DNA from: Elmis aenea
Taxonomy: Eukaryota; Arthropoda; Insecta; Coleoptera; Elmidae
DNA length: 64,000 nt
Assembly: GCA_947652605.1 (NCBI GenBank)
Contig: OX393577.1
Span: 36,583,466 to 36,647,465, forward strand
Direction: 5' to 3'
Part shown: piece after piece, positions 1 through 11,346 of the stretch
Position numbering within the stretch: the stretch's first letter is position 1
Layout: each line of letters opens with the position of its first letter
Position numbers and translations under genes: made by a program
The notes under the pieces: model-generated
The model's input: only the letters and a program-made list of their open reading frames with translations
Databases searched by the model: none
Told to the model about the DNA's origin: nothing

Positions 1-950
1 ATCACATGATACTTCCGACTTTACAGGTTTTTTGACTAATAAAGCGTACGCTGTTAACTATCAAGTTTGACGTAAGTCTACTTTGACATTTCTGGACAAG
101 TGCGCTTTTTGCTTACCGTGCGTAAGAACTCACTTAAGGCTCCCCCAGAGGCGCGTTATACCGCTCGGTGCGATACAATCGGTATAGGGATTACCCTCAC
201 AAGATTATCCAAAAAGAATCAAACTTATTTCGGACATACGAATTAAACCCGCTTGTCATTGCTAAACAGGTATATCGCGCTCATCATTGGTGTGGGCGCT
301 TCCAAATGCCGCAATCTTATTAAGATATCGTCCCGAATCGTACCGTACCGCCTCTGTCTGGGGGAGCCTTTATGCCTGCAGGATGGGTTTGACTTGCGCC
401 TGCCTACTTTGATCATTTCTAAAAAATTTGTGCTTTTTGCTTACCGTGCGTAAAAACCCACTTACTATGCATGCAGACTGTACAGTAATAGTCATATACA
501 ATAGTGGTGGTAGAATAGTATAGATATTACATAAGGAGAGTTGTAAGAAGCATATTACGCACGAAAGGAAAATTTTCGCACGGAGGTGCGTAGCGGCGAG
601 TGCGTATTACCACGAGCGTAATTAATTGCTTTACAACTCGTGTTATGTAGCATACTTTTTCTACGATCTCGTAAAACATAGGAGTATGATTTTAACGGCT
701 TTTTTGCTAATATACCCAAATATAATTACGTTGTCTTGTCAATTTTGACGTAAGTCTACTTTAACATTTCTAGACAAGTTAGTGTGCGTTTTGCTTACCG
801 TGGGTAAGGACTCACTTATTATGCGAGCAGGAAGTGTCTACTTTGATCATTTCTAAAAAAAAAACTGTGCTTTTTGCTTACCGTGCGTAAGTACCGCTTA
901 CTATGCATGCTGTACGGTAAGAGTCATTTACATGAGTGGTAGTAAAAAAA
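1..950. repeat. Partly tandem array of a non-coding repeat
   Basis: A motif of about 70 bp, containing CTACTTTGA(C/T) and GCTTACCGTGCGTAA, recurs near 79-140, 402-465, 753-820 and 835-905. A second block, with GACGTAAGTC preceded by a run ending in TCAA(G/T)TTTGAC, occurs near 60-80 and 735-755 and again at 13440-13465. The first bases of the window (ATCACATGATAC) resemble the sequence that follows the hairpin at 13391, so the window opens inside another copy of this repeat. No coding potential is seen. Confidence 0.6.
537..667. repeat. Hairpin repeat, GAGTTGTAAG family, copy 1
   Basis: The unit opens with GAGTTGTAAGAAGC and closes with the near-complement GCTTTACAACTC. Inside are nested short palindromes built on TTACGCAC and GTGCG. 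It is followed by GTTATGTAGCATACTTTTTCTACGA. A clear relative lies at 13304-13391 and a more diverged one at 49280-49425. It looks like a small non-autonomous element; no class is assigned. Confidence 0.5.
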
Positions 951-1992
951 AATTATGGCATGTTACACGAAGTTAAACAGGACTGAATTTGAAACGGCGT
1001 TACTTGGCAGAGTGTGGGAGCTCGCACCCTGTTCTCGGTGATAAGCAAAAAAAGGATTAGAAATGATTGGAAAAATTGTAACAGCAGTTAAAAATTTCAC
1101 ATGCAAAATAATTATGAATATTTTAGACTCGTCAGGACAAACAATATTTTTCTGGCTATAGCAAACAATATTGCTGTATTTATACCTGCAACATCACAGC
1201 AATTAAACTTTCATGAAAATATTCATAGCAGTATACAGTTTTTTAACAATGCGAACAACAGAATGTGTTTAATAGCGAAATGGAATAAAATTCGGTATAC
1301 AGTCCGAACGCACCACAATACCCAAGTTTATGTATATAATGATTGATTTTCAGTATGAAATGAATGATTTTTAATTTCGAGTTGTAGGCTTTGTTCAGTT
1401 GGAGCGTGCGGCAGATGAGTGTATGATTTTATTCATTGAGCGTTGTTCCCATTCTCTGCACTGATATGATCCACCCACAACCCGGACAGTTGCTGCGCAA
1501 ATTAAAAAACACAATGCTTCGGGCACAATTCTTCTACAATATTAATATTTCTATGAGTCAGAATGCCTATGGTATATTTTTACATCTCGCAGAGAACCAC
1601 AAAGAAGATATTTAAGACAATAAGCTTTGAGCATAACAACAAAAATATAAAACATCTCCGTCGATTAAGTATAAGTAATAATAATAATTATTATTGGTCT
1701 TTATATTTTAAAGCCATTCGAGATAACTATTAAAATGTGGTAATTAAGGATTTTCTATAATTATTTAATCGTTTATAAAACTGTCGTTTCGCATGCTATG
1801 CATGTTGAATTTTTAGTAGGTTCATAATTAAATTAAAACGCAAAATATCTAATTATGTACTTGTGTTTTAGAAAACCATATTTAATATTTAAAAACTTAT
1901 TTTCGTGTGTTATTAAAGTCAGTACAATTAGACCTGGAAATTATATACACTTTATTGCAATAAAATATTTATAGTGCAGAGAACCTGAACTG
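951..1992. other. No gene recognised
   Basis: AT-rich sequence with only short chance frames. I see no splice-bounded exon, no transposon terminus and no RNA gene. Confidence 0.5.
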
Positions 1993-3328
1993 TACAGGGT
2001 GATTCGGTTTGACTATCGCACCCCTACAACTTTGTTATTTTAAGAGGAAACCCCTATAAACCAAATATTTTTGTAAATCGTCAAAATATCTCTATCGAAT
2101 GACGTTTACATGTTTTTTCTACGATGACCTAATATGTATGTCAGGCTGGCGATAGTCAGCAATTTGTTTTGAAATTACAGGGTATACTTTTTTTATTCTG
2201 ATAGAGAACTAAATTTTATATCCGATGGTGCATTAAAAAAATTAGCATACATGGAATTTTTTTTGAGAAAAATGAGTCTAAAAGTTATTTATTATTTTTT
2301 ACAAAATCGTTGTACTTAGTTATTTTTGAACCTTTTTTTAAAATTTGGTTTGAATATGGTCAAAAAAAAGTATTAATGACCTTTTAAATTTTTTGCATTT
2401 CCATTTTAGCAGGAAATGGCCCCAAGTTAATTTTATTTAAATGGAATACCCTGTATATTTTTACATTTCCGGATGCAGAATAAAAAAACTATACATATAT
2501 AAACATCCTCATCAAAAGTTTTATTTAAAAATAAAGTTAATAAAATAATTACAAACACTAAACTACTTAAAATGAAGATACATACTACTATTGTCAGTTT
2601 GTCGTAAAATTTTATTGATTTGGATGATGCCTGGAAACTTATGAACAATAACATTTACAACCAACTGAGAGTAGTTACATATTGATTTTGAGTTGTTTAG
2701 TTTTTCTAATTATTTTATAAACTTTATTTTAATATAAAACCCTTAATGATGATGCTTCTGAATGCAGGTTTTTATTCTGCAACCGAAAATGTAAAAATAT
2801 TTGGGTGGTCCATTTAATAAAATTAAGGTGGGGTCATTTCCTGCTAAGACGGAAATGCAAAAAAAATGAAAATATAATCAATAAATTCCTTATGTTTGTC
2901 CATTGATTCAAACGAAATGTCATAAATAAGGTTTAAAATTATTTAAGATAATCAATCTATGCGGGACTTTGTCCCATATAAAGGAACTACAATTAGTAAG
3001 TGAGCTTAAAATTTTCAAGAACTTTATAAGTTGGCAAACTAAAACAATCACTTTTGTAAATGAAAGTTTGGGTGGTATTGTATTATTATTGTTTTCGTAC
3101 ATTTTCGAAATTCTCTACTAAATTAAAGACAAAAAGTATGCTATGTAATTTATTAAAAACAGTTGACTATCGCTTGACAGATAAACATCATCGTAACAAC
3201 AACAAAAGTACTTTTCTTGTGTAATAAGTATTTTGATCGATTTAAAAAATATAAGTATGTATCTAATTTGTTTTTTTTTATAACAAAAAAATTATAGGGG
3301 TGCGACATGCAAACTGAATCACCCAGTA
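1993..3328. mobile_element. Foldback element with TACAGGGTGATTC ends
   Basis: The left end reads TACAGGGTGATTCGG followed by CGCACCCCTA. The right end reads the complement, TAGGGGTGCG, then GAATCACCCAGTA, with one change in the terminal CCCTGTA. Matching inner blocks, such as TTTCC-TGC with GGCCCC/GGGGTC near 2410 and 2830, show arms of about 500 bp. No transposase is visible, so this is a non-autonomous foldback. Half copies of the same end occur at 14803 and at 61075. Confidence 0.7.
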
Positions 3329-3341
3329 AATAAAAAAGTTA

Positions 3342-4846
3342 TACAGGGTGTCCCAGATTACATTTCCAGCATGGGGATCTCGCTTATTATAAGAGATACA
3401 GGTTTGTTTAAATTAGATGAATTATTCCTTAGTATGAGAGGAGCCACAACCAATTTTTAAAAGTACAAAATTCCTTGTGTTTCAGATGTTATAGCCAAAA
3501 ATATGAAAATGTCGAAATTCTTTTGACTTTCATAACTTTTTTGTCTTAACCGTTAGAGCAATTTTATTTGTACTTTTTTAAGGTACTTTTTAATGGAGAA
3601 TGTAGCTGTCATTTTAATTTTTTTTTAACCCCTACCATTTTCGAGATATTACTCCTAACTTCATTTTTTCTTATGGGCCGCAAAGTTGAATGTGCCTTTT
3701 TTTCTCTTCAAAATGAGATATTACTTGCTATATCTATTTTTATAAATAAGTCAGATAATCAAGAAAAATCGTATTTTACCCATCACTTATCAAGCTATCT
3801 AGGAAAATAAAAAAAAAAACAACTACTTAAATGCCAAATGACACTAATGACAGTTACCATTTGTCTGCGGTATCATTTATTAGAATTTCATATTATTGTT
3901 GTGTAATTCGATAGTCTTTGTAGTTGTTATAATGATGGCAACATTTAAAAATAGCGAAAATTTTTACATGTTGAAATGCTACATTCTTTGCCATAAAAAC
4001 TGTGTAGAAGCTGAGCGAATATACATATAGCTATATCCCGAGTAAAGGCAAGAAGGCTGGGTAATTACAAAAATTTGGAAATAAATTTAGAAGAATGTTT
4101 TTTTTTTCGACAAACCAACCAAAAATCCAAAGCAAATCAATAATGAATTAGAGTTATTTATTTTACACAGTTTCTATTGCAAATAATGTAGCATTTCAAC
4201 ATTTAAAATTTTTAATTTGTTGTAAATGTGCCCATAATTATATGATAACAAATTTGCTACAAAGACTATCGAATTACACAACAATACTATAAAATTCTAA
4301 TAAATGATACCGCAGATAAATGGTAACTGTCATTTGACATTTAATTAGTTGATTTTTGTTTTTATTTCCATAGATAGTTTGATAAGTGATGGGTAAAATA
4401 CGATTTTTCATGATTTTGTGACTCATTTATAAAAATGAATGTAGCAAATAATATCTCATTTTAAAGAAGGAAAAAAACCACATTTAACTATTCCATAGCC
4501 AACTTTGCGGCCTATAAGAAAAAAGGAAGTTAGGGTTAATATCTCGAAAATAGTAGGGGTTAAAAATAATTTAAAATAGCAGTTACATTCTCCATTAAAA
4601 AGTACCTTAAGAAAGTACACATAAAATTGTTCCAATAATTAAGACAAAAAAGTTGTGAGAGAAAAAAGAAATTGGACATTTTCATATTTTTTGCTATAAC
4701 ATCTGAAGCACGAGGAATTTTGTGCTTTTAAAAGTTGATTGTGGCTCCTCTCATACTAAGGAATAATTCATCTAATTTAAACAAACCTGTATCTCTTATA
4801 ATAAGCGAGATCCCCATGCTGGAAATGTAATCTGGGACACCCTGTA
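3342..4846. mobile_element. 1.5-kb foldback element, TACAGGGTGTCCCAG ends, TA target site
   Basis: The element begins TACAGGGTGTCCCAG and ends with its complement CTGGGACACCCTGTA (one base differs in the middle), flanked by TA on both sides. The arms match over hundreds of bases. For example, the block with CATGGGGATCTCGCTTATTA at 3370 is mirrored at 4800, and TGGCTCCTCTCATACTAAGG at 4741 mirrors 3430. No coding capacity is seen. It lies 14 bp from the previous foldback, so these two TA-targeting elements sit side by side. Confidence 0.8.
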
Positions 4847-4848
4847 TA

Positions 4849-5943
4849 TCACAATCAGATGTCTGACTGAAATTTTAATCGAGCCAAACTAAATAAGCGG
4901 AAGGCACAGTTTTAACTTGTGTATGAATTTTATGCAACGACGGTATTATAACAATGAAAGAAAAACTTCATCACATCTGAGAATGCACGCCTAGTGCTAA
5001 CACATAATAGCGTAGTGTATATATCGTCACCTCCACCTTATGTTTCGACCGGGATATTGCACCGGATTTCATCCGGCCCTCATTATCAACGTTGCACTGC
5101 TTTGGTGTCCATGGCATCGCAATTTAAAAATGAATGCATTTTCATTACTTTACAGAGTTCATAACAATGTCTTAAAATTGCAACAATCTCGTTGAACGAC
5201 ATTTTAAATATGTTCATGTTTAGGTAAACGCGCTTCGTGAAAAGGAAATGTTATTTGACTAAAATGTAAAGTATATTTTGATTAGTATTAAAAAGCAGTG
5301 AATAGTCCTTTACTCTTTGCACTGTATGTGTTCTGAAGTACGCATATATGAGGGCGAATTCTGAACATGATGCTAAATGGTATTAGCTAAATGCAATCCA
5401 ATTGACTTCTAAAGAACCCCAACCCTAATTTACTAAACATACTAGTTGGGAGAACATAATGGGGATATTCTACAGGATTAAATCCAAATCGTTTGATCAC
5501 TCACTATTGTTTGGTTCGCATTAATCTATTATTGACAAAAAAACTATTGTATGTAATTATACAAATTAATTTTAGAACGCATTAATTAAATTTTGAAAAG
5601 ACGTGACAAGACATGATGCTCGTTGATATAGTTGTTATTACTGTAATTATTGGTTAGAACAATTTTAGTTTAACTTATTATCAGTTTGCTTATTTCATTG
5701 GTATTGTGAATATTAGAGCGACGATGTAATAAAAAGAAAATCATTGCAGAACTCTTGGCGCTTTACTGGTTTAGGAATACATTCTTTATTTATTTTTTTT
5801 GTTTTTAACATAAATAAAGTTTTTTGTTTGAGTTCGACACACGGTAAGACATATATTTAATATCGCAATTTATTGTAAACGTTAATAAATAAGTATTTAA
5901 TTAAAACAAAACTTTCATAAAACAATAATTGATATGTAATCTT
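4849..5943. other. No gene recognised
   Basis: AT-rich intergenic sequence. I see no conserved reading frame, terminal repeat or RNA gene. Confidence 0.5.
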
Positions 5944-6600
5944 AACATAATAATAATAATAATAATAATCTTTATTTGTTCTGAATATCCCAAAAAAGGT
6001 GTAGAACTTGTCACAATAATAATTTACGTACATTACAAATAATATACATAGTTAATAAAAACACAGAAAAATTATATTTAATTATAACATTTTATAAAGT
6101 CAGCATCATTTAAATATTCGCTTACTCCATAGTAGGCTTTAGAAATCAGAACTTTTCTTAATTTCTTCTTCAATTCGCGGGTGGGAAGATTTATTATACT
6201 CTCAGGTGATGTGTTAAATTTATTATATATAGCAATAATTGTGGAGGCAACGTTTTTTTGAAGATAGGTATATTTGAAACAATCGGGTTTTAGGTTTTTT
6301 TTATGTCGCGTATTGGCTGCATGATTTCTTATATTCTCTTCGAACAGATCTACATTATTTTTTACGAACAGGATGGCTTCGAGAATAAATAGACCATAAA
6401 AGGTTAATATTTCGTTGTCACGAAAAGTTTCTTTACAGTGATCTCGGTAGTTTAGGCCAAATATATTTCTTATACATCGCTTTTGTATAATGAAGAGGCG
6501 TTCTGAGTCACTAGCGTTACCCCAAAAAATTACAGCATAGCGTAACCTAGATTCGACATAAATGCATGATATGCAGTTTTGGCCGCGTTTGCATTGACCA
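5944..6600 (-). pseudogene. LINE reverse-transcriptase 3' end, decayed
   Basis: Read on the minus strand, the sequence encodes a non-LTR retrotransposon C-terminus. It includes ESRLRYAVIFWGNASDSER, then IQKRCIRNIFG and LYRDHC-like residues, then YGLFILEAILFVKNN. These are typical of the post-thumb region of Jockey/I-type reverse transcriptases. A one-base insertion near 6565 shifts the frame just before ESRLRY. The 3' end is marked by a (TAA)n tract at about 5947-5970 on the plus strand. The 5' part is missing, as is usual for a truncated insertion. Confidence 0.8.
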
Positions 6601-7188
6601 ATTTTTTTAGGTTTGTTAGTGCAAAAAATATTTCTTTAAAATTTACATAAAGAAATGTGTTCAACTATTTGGTTAAAAAATGCAAAAATATTGCACACAT
6701 AAGTGGCAATAACAGGTTTAATAAAAAAATAATTGTTTATCTTAAGTCACTTAATTCATTTCACTTTTCAGAAATATGTTATGTTTTTTCTCGTTTAGAA
6801 GTACTGGCCTTTTTCCGACATACGAGATCTGATTGATTTGTTGGCGTGGATTGTATCGCTATATCAGCTTAAGTCAAGTGTGTTTAATACGTTTTGTATG
6901 AAATTTTGATTCATGTATCACCCTTCCCGTGCTCAATTCATTTTTATATTCTTCCTTAAATATCACAAACGCCAAAAATTCAACAATTGCAAAATTGTTT
7001 TAAAATTTTGCTTCAACGTAGAAACAACGACAATCGCTTGAAAATATTATTTTTTGATGTTGTACTCCCACTTTTAAAGCTCTTACTATAAAAGTCAATT
7101 GATTTTCACAAAATTAACCCAAAAGACAAAACTACCGAATACTCTAGTACCTAAGTAACTGCTTTGGCAATGGTGCCATTACTGTACA
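6601..7188. other. No gene recognised
   Basis: AT-rich sequence between a LINE relic and a small hAT-like MITE. No supported feature was seen. Confidence 0.45.
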
Positions 7189-7196
7189 GTATAAAG

Positions 7197-7367
7197 CAAC
7201 GGCCTCCAAACTTTTTTGATCGCGCACCCTTACTATACCTAATGTCGCAGGTTTAGCGTGCAACCTAAAATACAAAATTTTGCCGTGGAAATAGAAATAT
7301 TTATGTATTAGGAATTAGTCCGCGCACACCAGAAATTACCTTGCGCACCCCACTTTGGATACCACTG
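7197..7367. mobile_element. 171-bp hAT-like MITE with perfect 8-bp target duplication
   Basis: The insert is flanked by the exact direct repeat GTATAAAG at 7189-7196 and 7368-7375. Its ends are CAACGGCCTCCAAAC and GTTTGGATACCACTG-like, an imperfect inverted pair of the CAG...CTG hAT style. It has no coding capacity. The 8-bp duplication and the CA..TG ends support hAT mobilisation. Confidence 0.8.
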
Positions 7368-7526
7368 GTATAAAGTTTGCTGTGGAATTTCTAATTGCTA
7401 ATTTTTGCATCCAGAGCACTGTCTCTTATACAGTTTTTTACAGTGAAAAAACTATATTTTATAATATTAAGGTTTTTTAAATTTTACAAATCGCTAGATT
7501 AGGTGTTTTACTTTAAAAAGGTGTTA

Positions 7527-7865
7527 TACAGGGTGGTCCACATGGAAGGGCCACTATTGAGATCTCGTAAACGCTATAGTTGGCTATGGTCTCTTTAAAT
7601 TTTTTTTTTGTCATTAAAAATATATAATGGTTGATATGGTTATTTTTAATAAAACGCAAGTTACGGGGGTTTTTTAGTTTTTTTTTTAAAGATTAACACG
7701 CTGTGAAAAAAAAACAAGGTGTAAAACCTTTTAAAACTCATTTGGTACAAGTTATGAAGGTTTTTTTTTGTTGTTGAGATAAACATTATGAATTGATTAT
7801 CTGAATATATCGAATTTTTTAATTGTAAACAAGTGTAAACAACTTTTCTAGTACATTTCATTATT
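7527..7865. mobile_element. One-armed relic of a TACAGGGTGGTCCA foldback
   Basis: Begins TACAGGGTGGTCCA after a TA. It carries the same internal string (GTTACG-GGTTTTTTAGTTTTT, AACAAGGTGTAAAACCTT) found at 50240-50390 in the complete foldback at 49836-51039. The second arm is absent, so this is a truncated copy. Confidence 0.65.
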
Positions 7866-7919
7866 TTGTATTTATAAAAATTAAATAATTTTTTTTTAAC
7901 TAACTTATTTCTTTATTTT

Positions 7920-8110
7920 AAGCAATTTTTTCGAGAAATTGTTATTCAAGCAACTAGGTTTTCGAGGAACTGTCCATTCGAGGAACAATTTTTCGAGCAA
8001 TTGTATTCGAGCAACTTTCTCTCGGGCAATTGTTTTCAAGCAATTTTCATTCGAGCAATTGTTTTCGAGCAATTTTCACTAAACCGAAAAAAATCTACAA
8101 TTAGGCACTC
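7920..8110. repeat. Degenerate direct-repeat array, TTCGAGCAATTG unit
   Basis: About nine imperfect copies of an 11-16 bp unit with the core TTCGAGCAA(C/T)T occur in tandem. The layout (short units mixing CGA and AATT) resembles the subterminal arrays of the foldbacks at 10430 and 61824. No matching inverted array or target duplication was found, so it may be one half of a broken element. Confidence 0.5.
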
Positions 8111-8999
8111 CCAAGCAAATGTCAAAATTGTGACGTCATGTTTAACATTATTAATATATGACACTCGAAGTGAAAAACTTTGCCGACCTCTGAACTTAAT
8201 CTATTGGCATTATTACATTTAATGAAAATCGATTAATTGGCAAGAGAGCCGATACGGCCGATTACCGATTAATCGATACATCGATGGTTGTAACTTGAAG
8301 AAATTTATTATTATAATAATTCATGCTTACTTAGATTCTATTGTTTTGTAACATGCATAAGCATTGGTAATAATTTATCGGATAGCTTTATATTTATTTT
8401 TATTATTATTATTACTTTCATTTAATAAGTAGGTACATTTAAGTATATTAGGGATAGGTAAAATTGGCATGTTGCAGATGTGTGAAACAACGAACACACA
8501 TTTGGTCTGAATATTTTCGTTGCCGTCTTATAGAGAGGTTTTATGATATTAACTTAAATTATTTTTGGATAAACAAAAGCATGCAGGTTTTGATCTTGTC
8601 TGCGGTTGGTTGTGTGAATACGCCAATGATCAATGCTGTTAATAAACCAAGCAAGCAGCTCGGAGTTGATTAATTAAACATCGGTGTGTGGTGAGGCTTT
8701 CTCTCGCTTGAGTCCAAAAAGTAGATACAGAGTATCTTGCCCTTAGTTTAATTTCTGCAGAACAAATACATTTACATAAAATATATAAGCAGTAGAAGAT
8801 GTTTTATCGAAAATCCGTTTCAATCACTTGAACTAAACTGAACTAAAAATACTGTAGACCAGTGATTTTAAAACTGTTTTCGTTGCTGATGTATTACAAC
8901 GTTCTTGGTTCTATGTACATTAAGACTATCGATAATGACTAATGACTATTTAACGTCTCTCATATATAATAAGTGCATAATGTATTGTATATTTTTTTT
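8111..8999. other. No gene recognised; short GATTAATCG repeat
   Basis: The only notable sequence is at about 8222-8290, where CGATTAAT-type strings resemble the ends of the repeat at 55790-56340. The rest shows no supported gene. Confidence 0.4.
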
Positions 9000-9220
9000 T
9001 TAAAATATCTGTTACTCCTAGGTTATTTCGAATTTTTTCGTTACTGATTTTATCGATCAGTCTACATCCCTCTATTCTTCTCAGAAATCTCATTTCCTGT
9101 ACCTGTTTTCTTTGTTTTTGTTTTTGAGTTAGTGTCTAAGTTTCTGAACTGTACGTGAGAATGGGTACGTAACGTACACTGCATTAAAAACTCGCGTCTT
9201 CGTTTCTTTTGATATTTACT
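9000..9220 (-). pseudogene. LINE reverse-transcriptase fragment
   Basis: The minus strand encodes, with interruptions, a YVPILTYSSET-like stretch followed by KQRKQVQEMRFLRRIEGC. That pair is diagnostic of the region after the palm in RTE/Jockey-like LINE polymerases (LTYGSETW ... EMRFLRR). Only about 70 codons remain. Confidence 0.7.
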
Positions 9221-10429
9221 TCTTACTTATCAAACATTTATCAGTGGCGTAGAATTATTATTATAATGACGATTGTACTAGTGTCGACAATGATTTAATT
9301 AGTTAAATTAAATATTTATACGTTTTTAGATACTACTGTGACGTGTAAGTTAGGATAAGACTAAAAGAAGGTGTGCTGTTTTGGAAAATATTACAAATAT
9401 AAATGAAATTTTTATTGTTAGTTCGTCATTAAAAATGATTTTTCACACTACGTCGTTTTTCTATTTCTATTTTCTTGATGGAATTATTTTTTTTATTCTA
9501 TTGGCAGAAAGAAATATTTGTTTTTGACATTTATATTATTTTTATCGTATGTATTATTTATGAAATATTATAGTATATCTTAAATTTGTTTTATATGTTT
9601 AGAAAAGTGATTGAAAAATAGACAATCGACTTTAAAATAAAAGCTGTGATAAAAAAACAATTAATATCTATTAAATCATTTTATTTTTCGAGAAGTGTTT
9701 TTTTGTTGTTATCATTCTTTTAAATAAATTGACTGACAGATATTTTTTGTTATGTTTTAGAAAAATGTTTTCTTTGTGTTAAATAATGACCTCCTTTTTG
9801 ATTGAAAAAATTACATCATTGAATTGAAAATTAATATTATTTCTGTCCCAAGTAAAAAAAATTACTTCAGTTAATAAGATCTGAATGTCTTGCAGTGTTT
9901 ACTTTTTGGCAAATAAATCTTCTACTTAAGTATCTCAATTTCATAAAGACACAATATTTAAACAAGATTTCTTTAAGACATTTTTGATTATTTTATTGGA
10001 TGTACAAAAAAAAGTTTGTCTCGAATTTCCGCAATTCAGTTATTTATTCCTTTAAAACACAATATACATAAACTAGCAACTTGTAAGTAATTTTTATTCT
10101 GGGTAGTGTTTCTGTATAATTAAGTGGAAAATAGAATTTTTATAAGCTCGACAGGCACTTAATTTGACTGTGTATAATGTAATCCAGCTCTAAGATTTTA
10201 ATGAGATTGCATTTTACGACTTAAAAAAGTGCGCTGTTCAGGAGCGCGCCGTGCTGGGGTGCAAGGGGTACTTTGCACCCGTGCGCGGTCAATCAAGGGG
10301 CGCATGCAACGATATAAAATTGTGCCTCTATATGTTTTCATGCAAAAGCGAAAGGAGGCCGAAGAAATGCAGCGAGGTTTTCCTTAAAAATTATTTGCTT
10401 TAATGCGATACCAGCTGAACAAAAGGAAT
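9221..10429. other. No gene recognised
   Basis: AT-rich sequence with a GC-richer patch near 10230-10300 (AGGAGCGCGCCGTGCTGGGGTGC region) that lacks an ORF. Nothing else can be supported. Confidence 0.45.
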
Positions 10430-10961
10430 GGGTCTAGGAAGATTCACCGAAAACCAATTCACCGAAAGCAATTCACCGAAAGCAATTCAACGAATATCAA
10501 TTCACCGAATATGCAATTCACCGAATAAGCAATTCACCGAATCATAGAAAAATAAATGGATATAAATTACATGAAATATGTTAATCAAAGATCAGAAAGT
10601 AGTAATATATATTGTGACTGACCATCCTATTTTGTACATTGGTTGCACTTTTTGGGATTAAGTACCTACTTATTACTCATATTTTTATTGTTTTTAATTA
10701 TGGCTTCATAAGGTGGTTGGACCCTCAAACGTTGTTTTACGTATTTATATCCACAGGTCTAGAGCAATTAAAAAAAGTGTAACCAATGTACAGAATAGGA
10801 TGATCAGTCACAATATATTACTTTCTGATATTTGATTTACATATTTCATGTAATTTATATCCATTTATTTTTCGATGATTCGGTGAATTGCTTATTCGGT
10901 GAATTGCTTATTCGGCGAATTGATATTCGGTGAATTGCTTTCGGTGAATCTTCCGGATACC
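10430..10961. mobile_element. 532-bp foldback with CACCGAA subterminal repeats, 9-bp duplication
   Basis: The exact 9-bp direct repeat AAAAGGAAT lies at 10421-10429 and 10962-10970. The ends are GGGTCTAGGAAG and CTTCCGGATACC. Each arm has several tandem copies of AATTCACCGAA with spacers such as TATGC or TAAGC, followed by a unique inverted stretch (TGGATATAAATTACATGAAA near 10557 mirrored near 10850). Nine-base duplications are typical of Mutator-like elements, so a MULE-type foldback is inferred. It carries no transposase. Confidence 0.8.
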
Positions 10962-11120
10962 AAAAGGAATAGCACTTGCACTCAGGGTGGCCAGGTGAAT
11001 TGTTGCTTGAATCGCCAAAAAAGCGCGCCTGAATAGACAAAATCGCCAACTCACTTTCTTTATTTAGTTGAAATTGGAACAGGAAAAATATGTGATAAAG
11101 GGTTAAAGAAAATGTAACAT

Positions 11121-11346
11121 AAACATAATTCCCATAAATTTAACAAAATCAGAATTACATGTAAACATAACACACAGGGCTGCGCAAAAGTATGAAAACA
11201 GACAGATGTTATTGAAGATATGTATTGCAATAAAATTTGGTATCTGACCGTTATCGTATGTTCCAGATTTGATGAAAAATCGCAATATCTCGGAAAATAT
11301 CAATTTTAGTTATAAAACAGGCTTATTGTTTTTGAAGGACAATTTA
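11121..11346. repeat. About 223-bp dispersed repeat, copy 1
   Basis: This segment, from CATAATTCCCATAAATTTAA to GAAGGACAATTTAATT, is nearly identical to 17029-17251. Both flanks differ outside the unit. It has no recognised terminal inverted repeat, poly-A tail or coding potential. Confidence 0.75.

Noticed and set aside
10430..10961. CRISPR-like short repeats
   Set aside because: Units are imperfect, spacers are only a few bases, the arrays are inverted at both ends of an element, and the DNA is eukaryotic.
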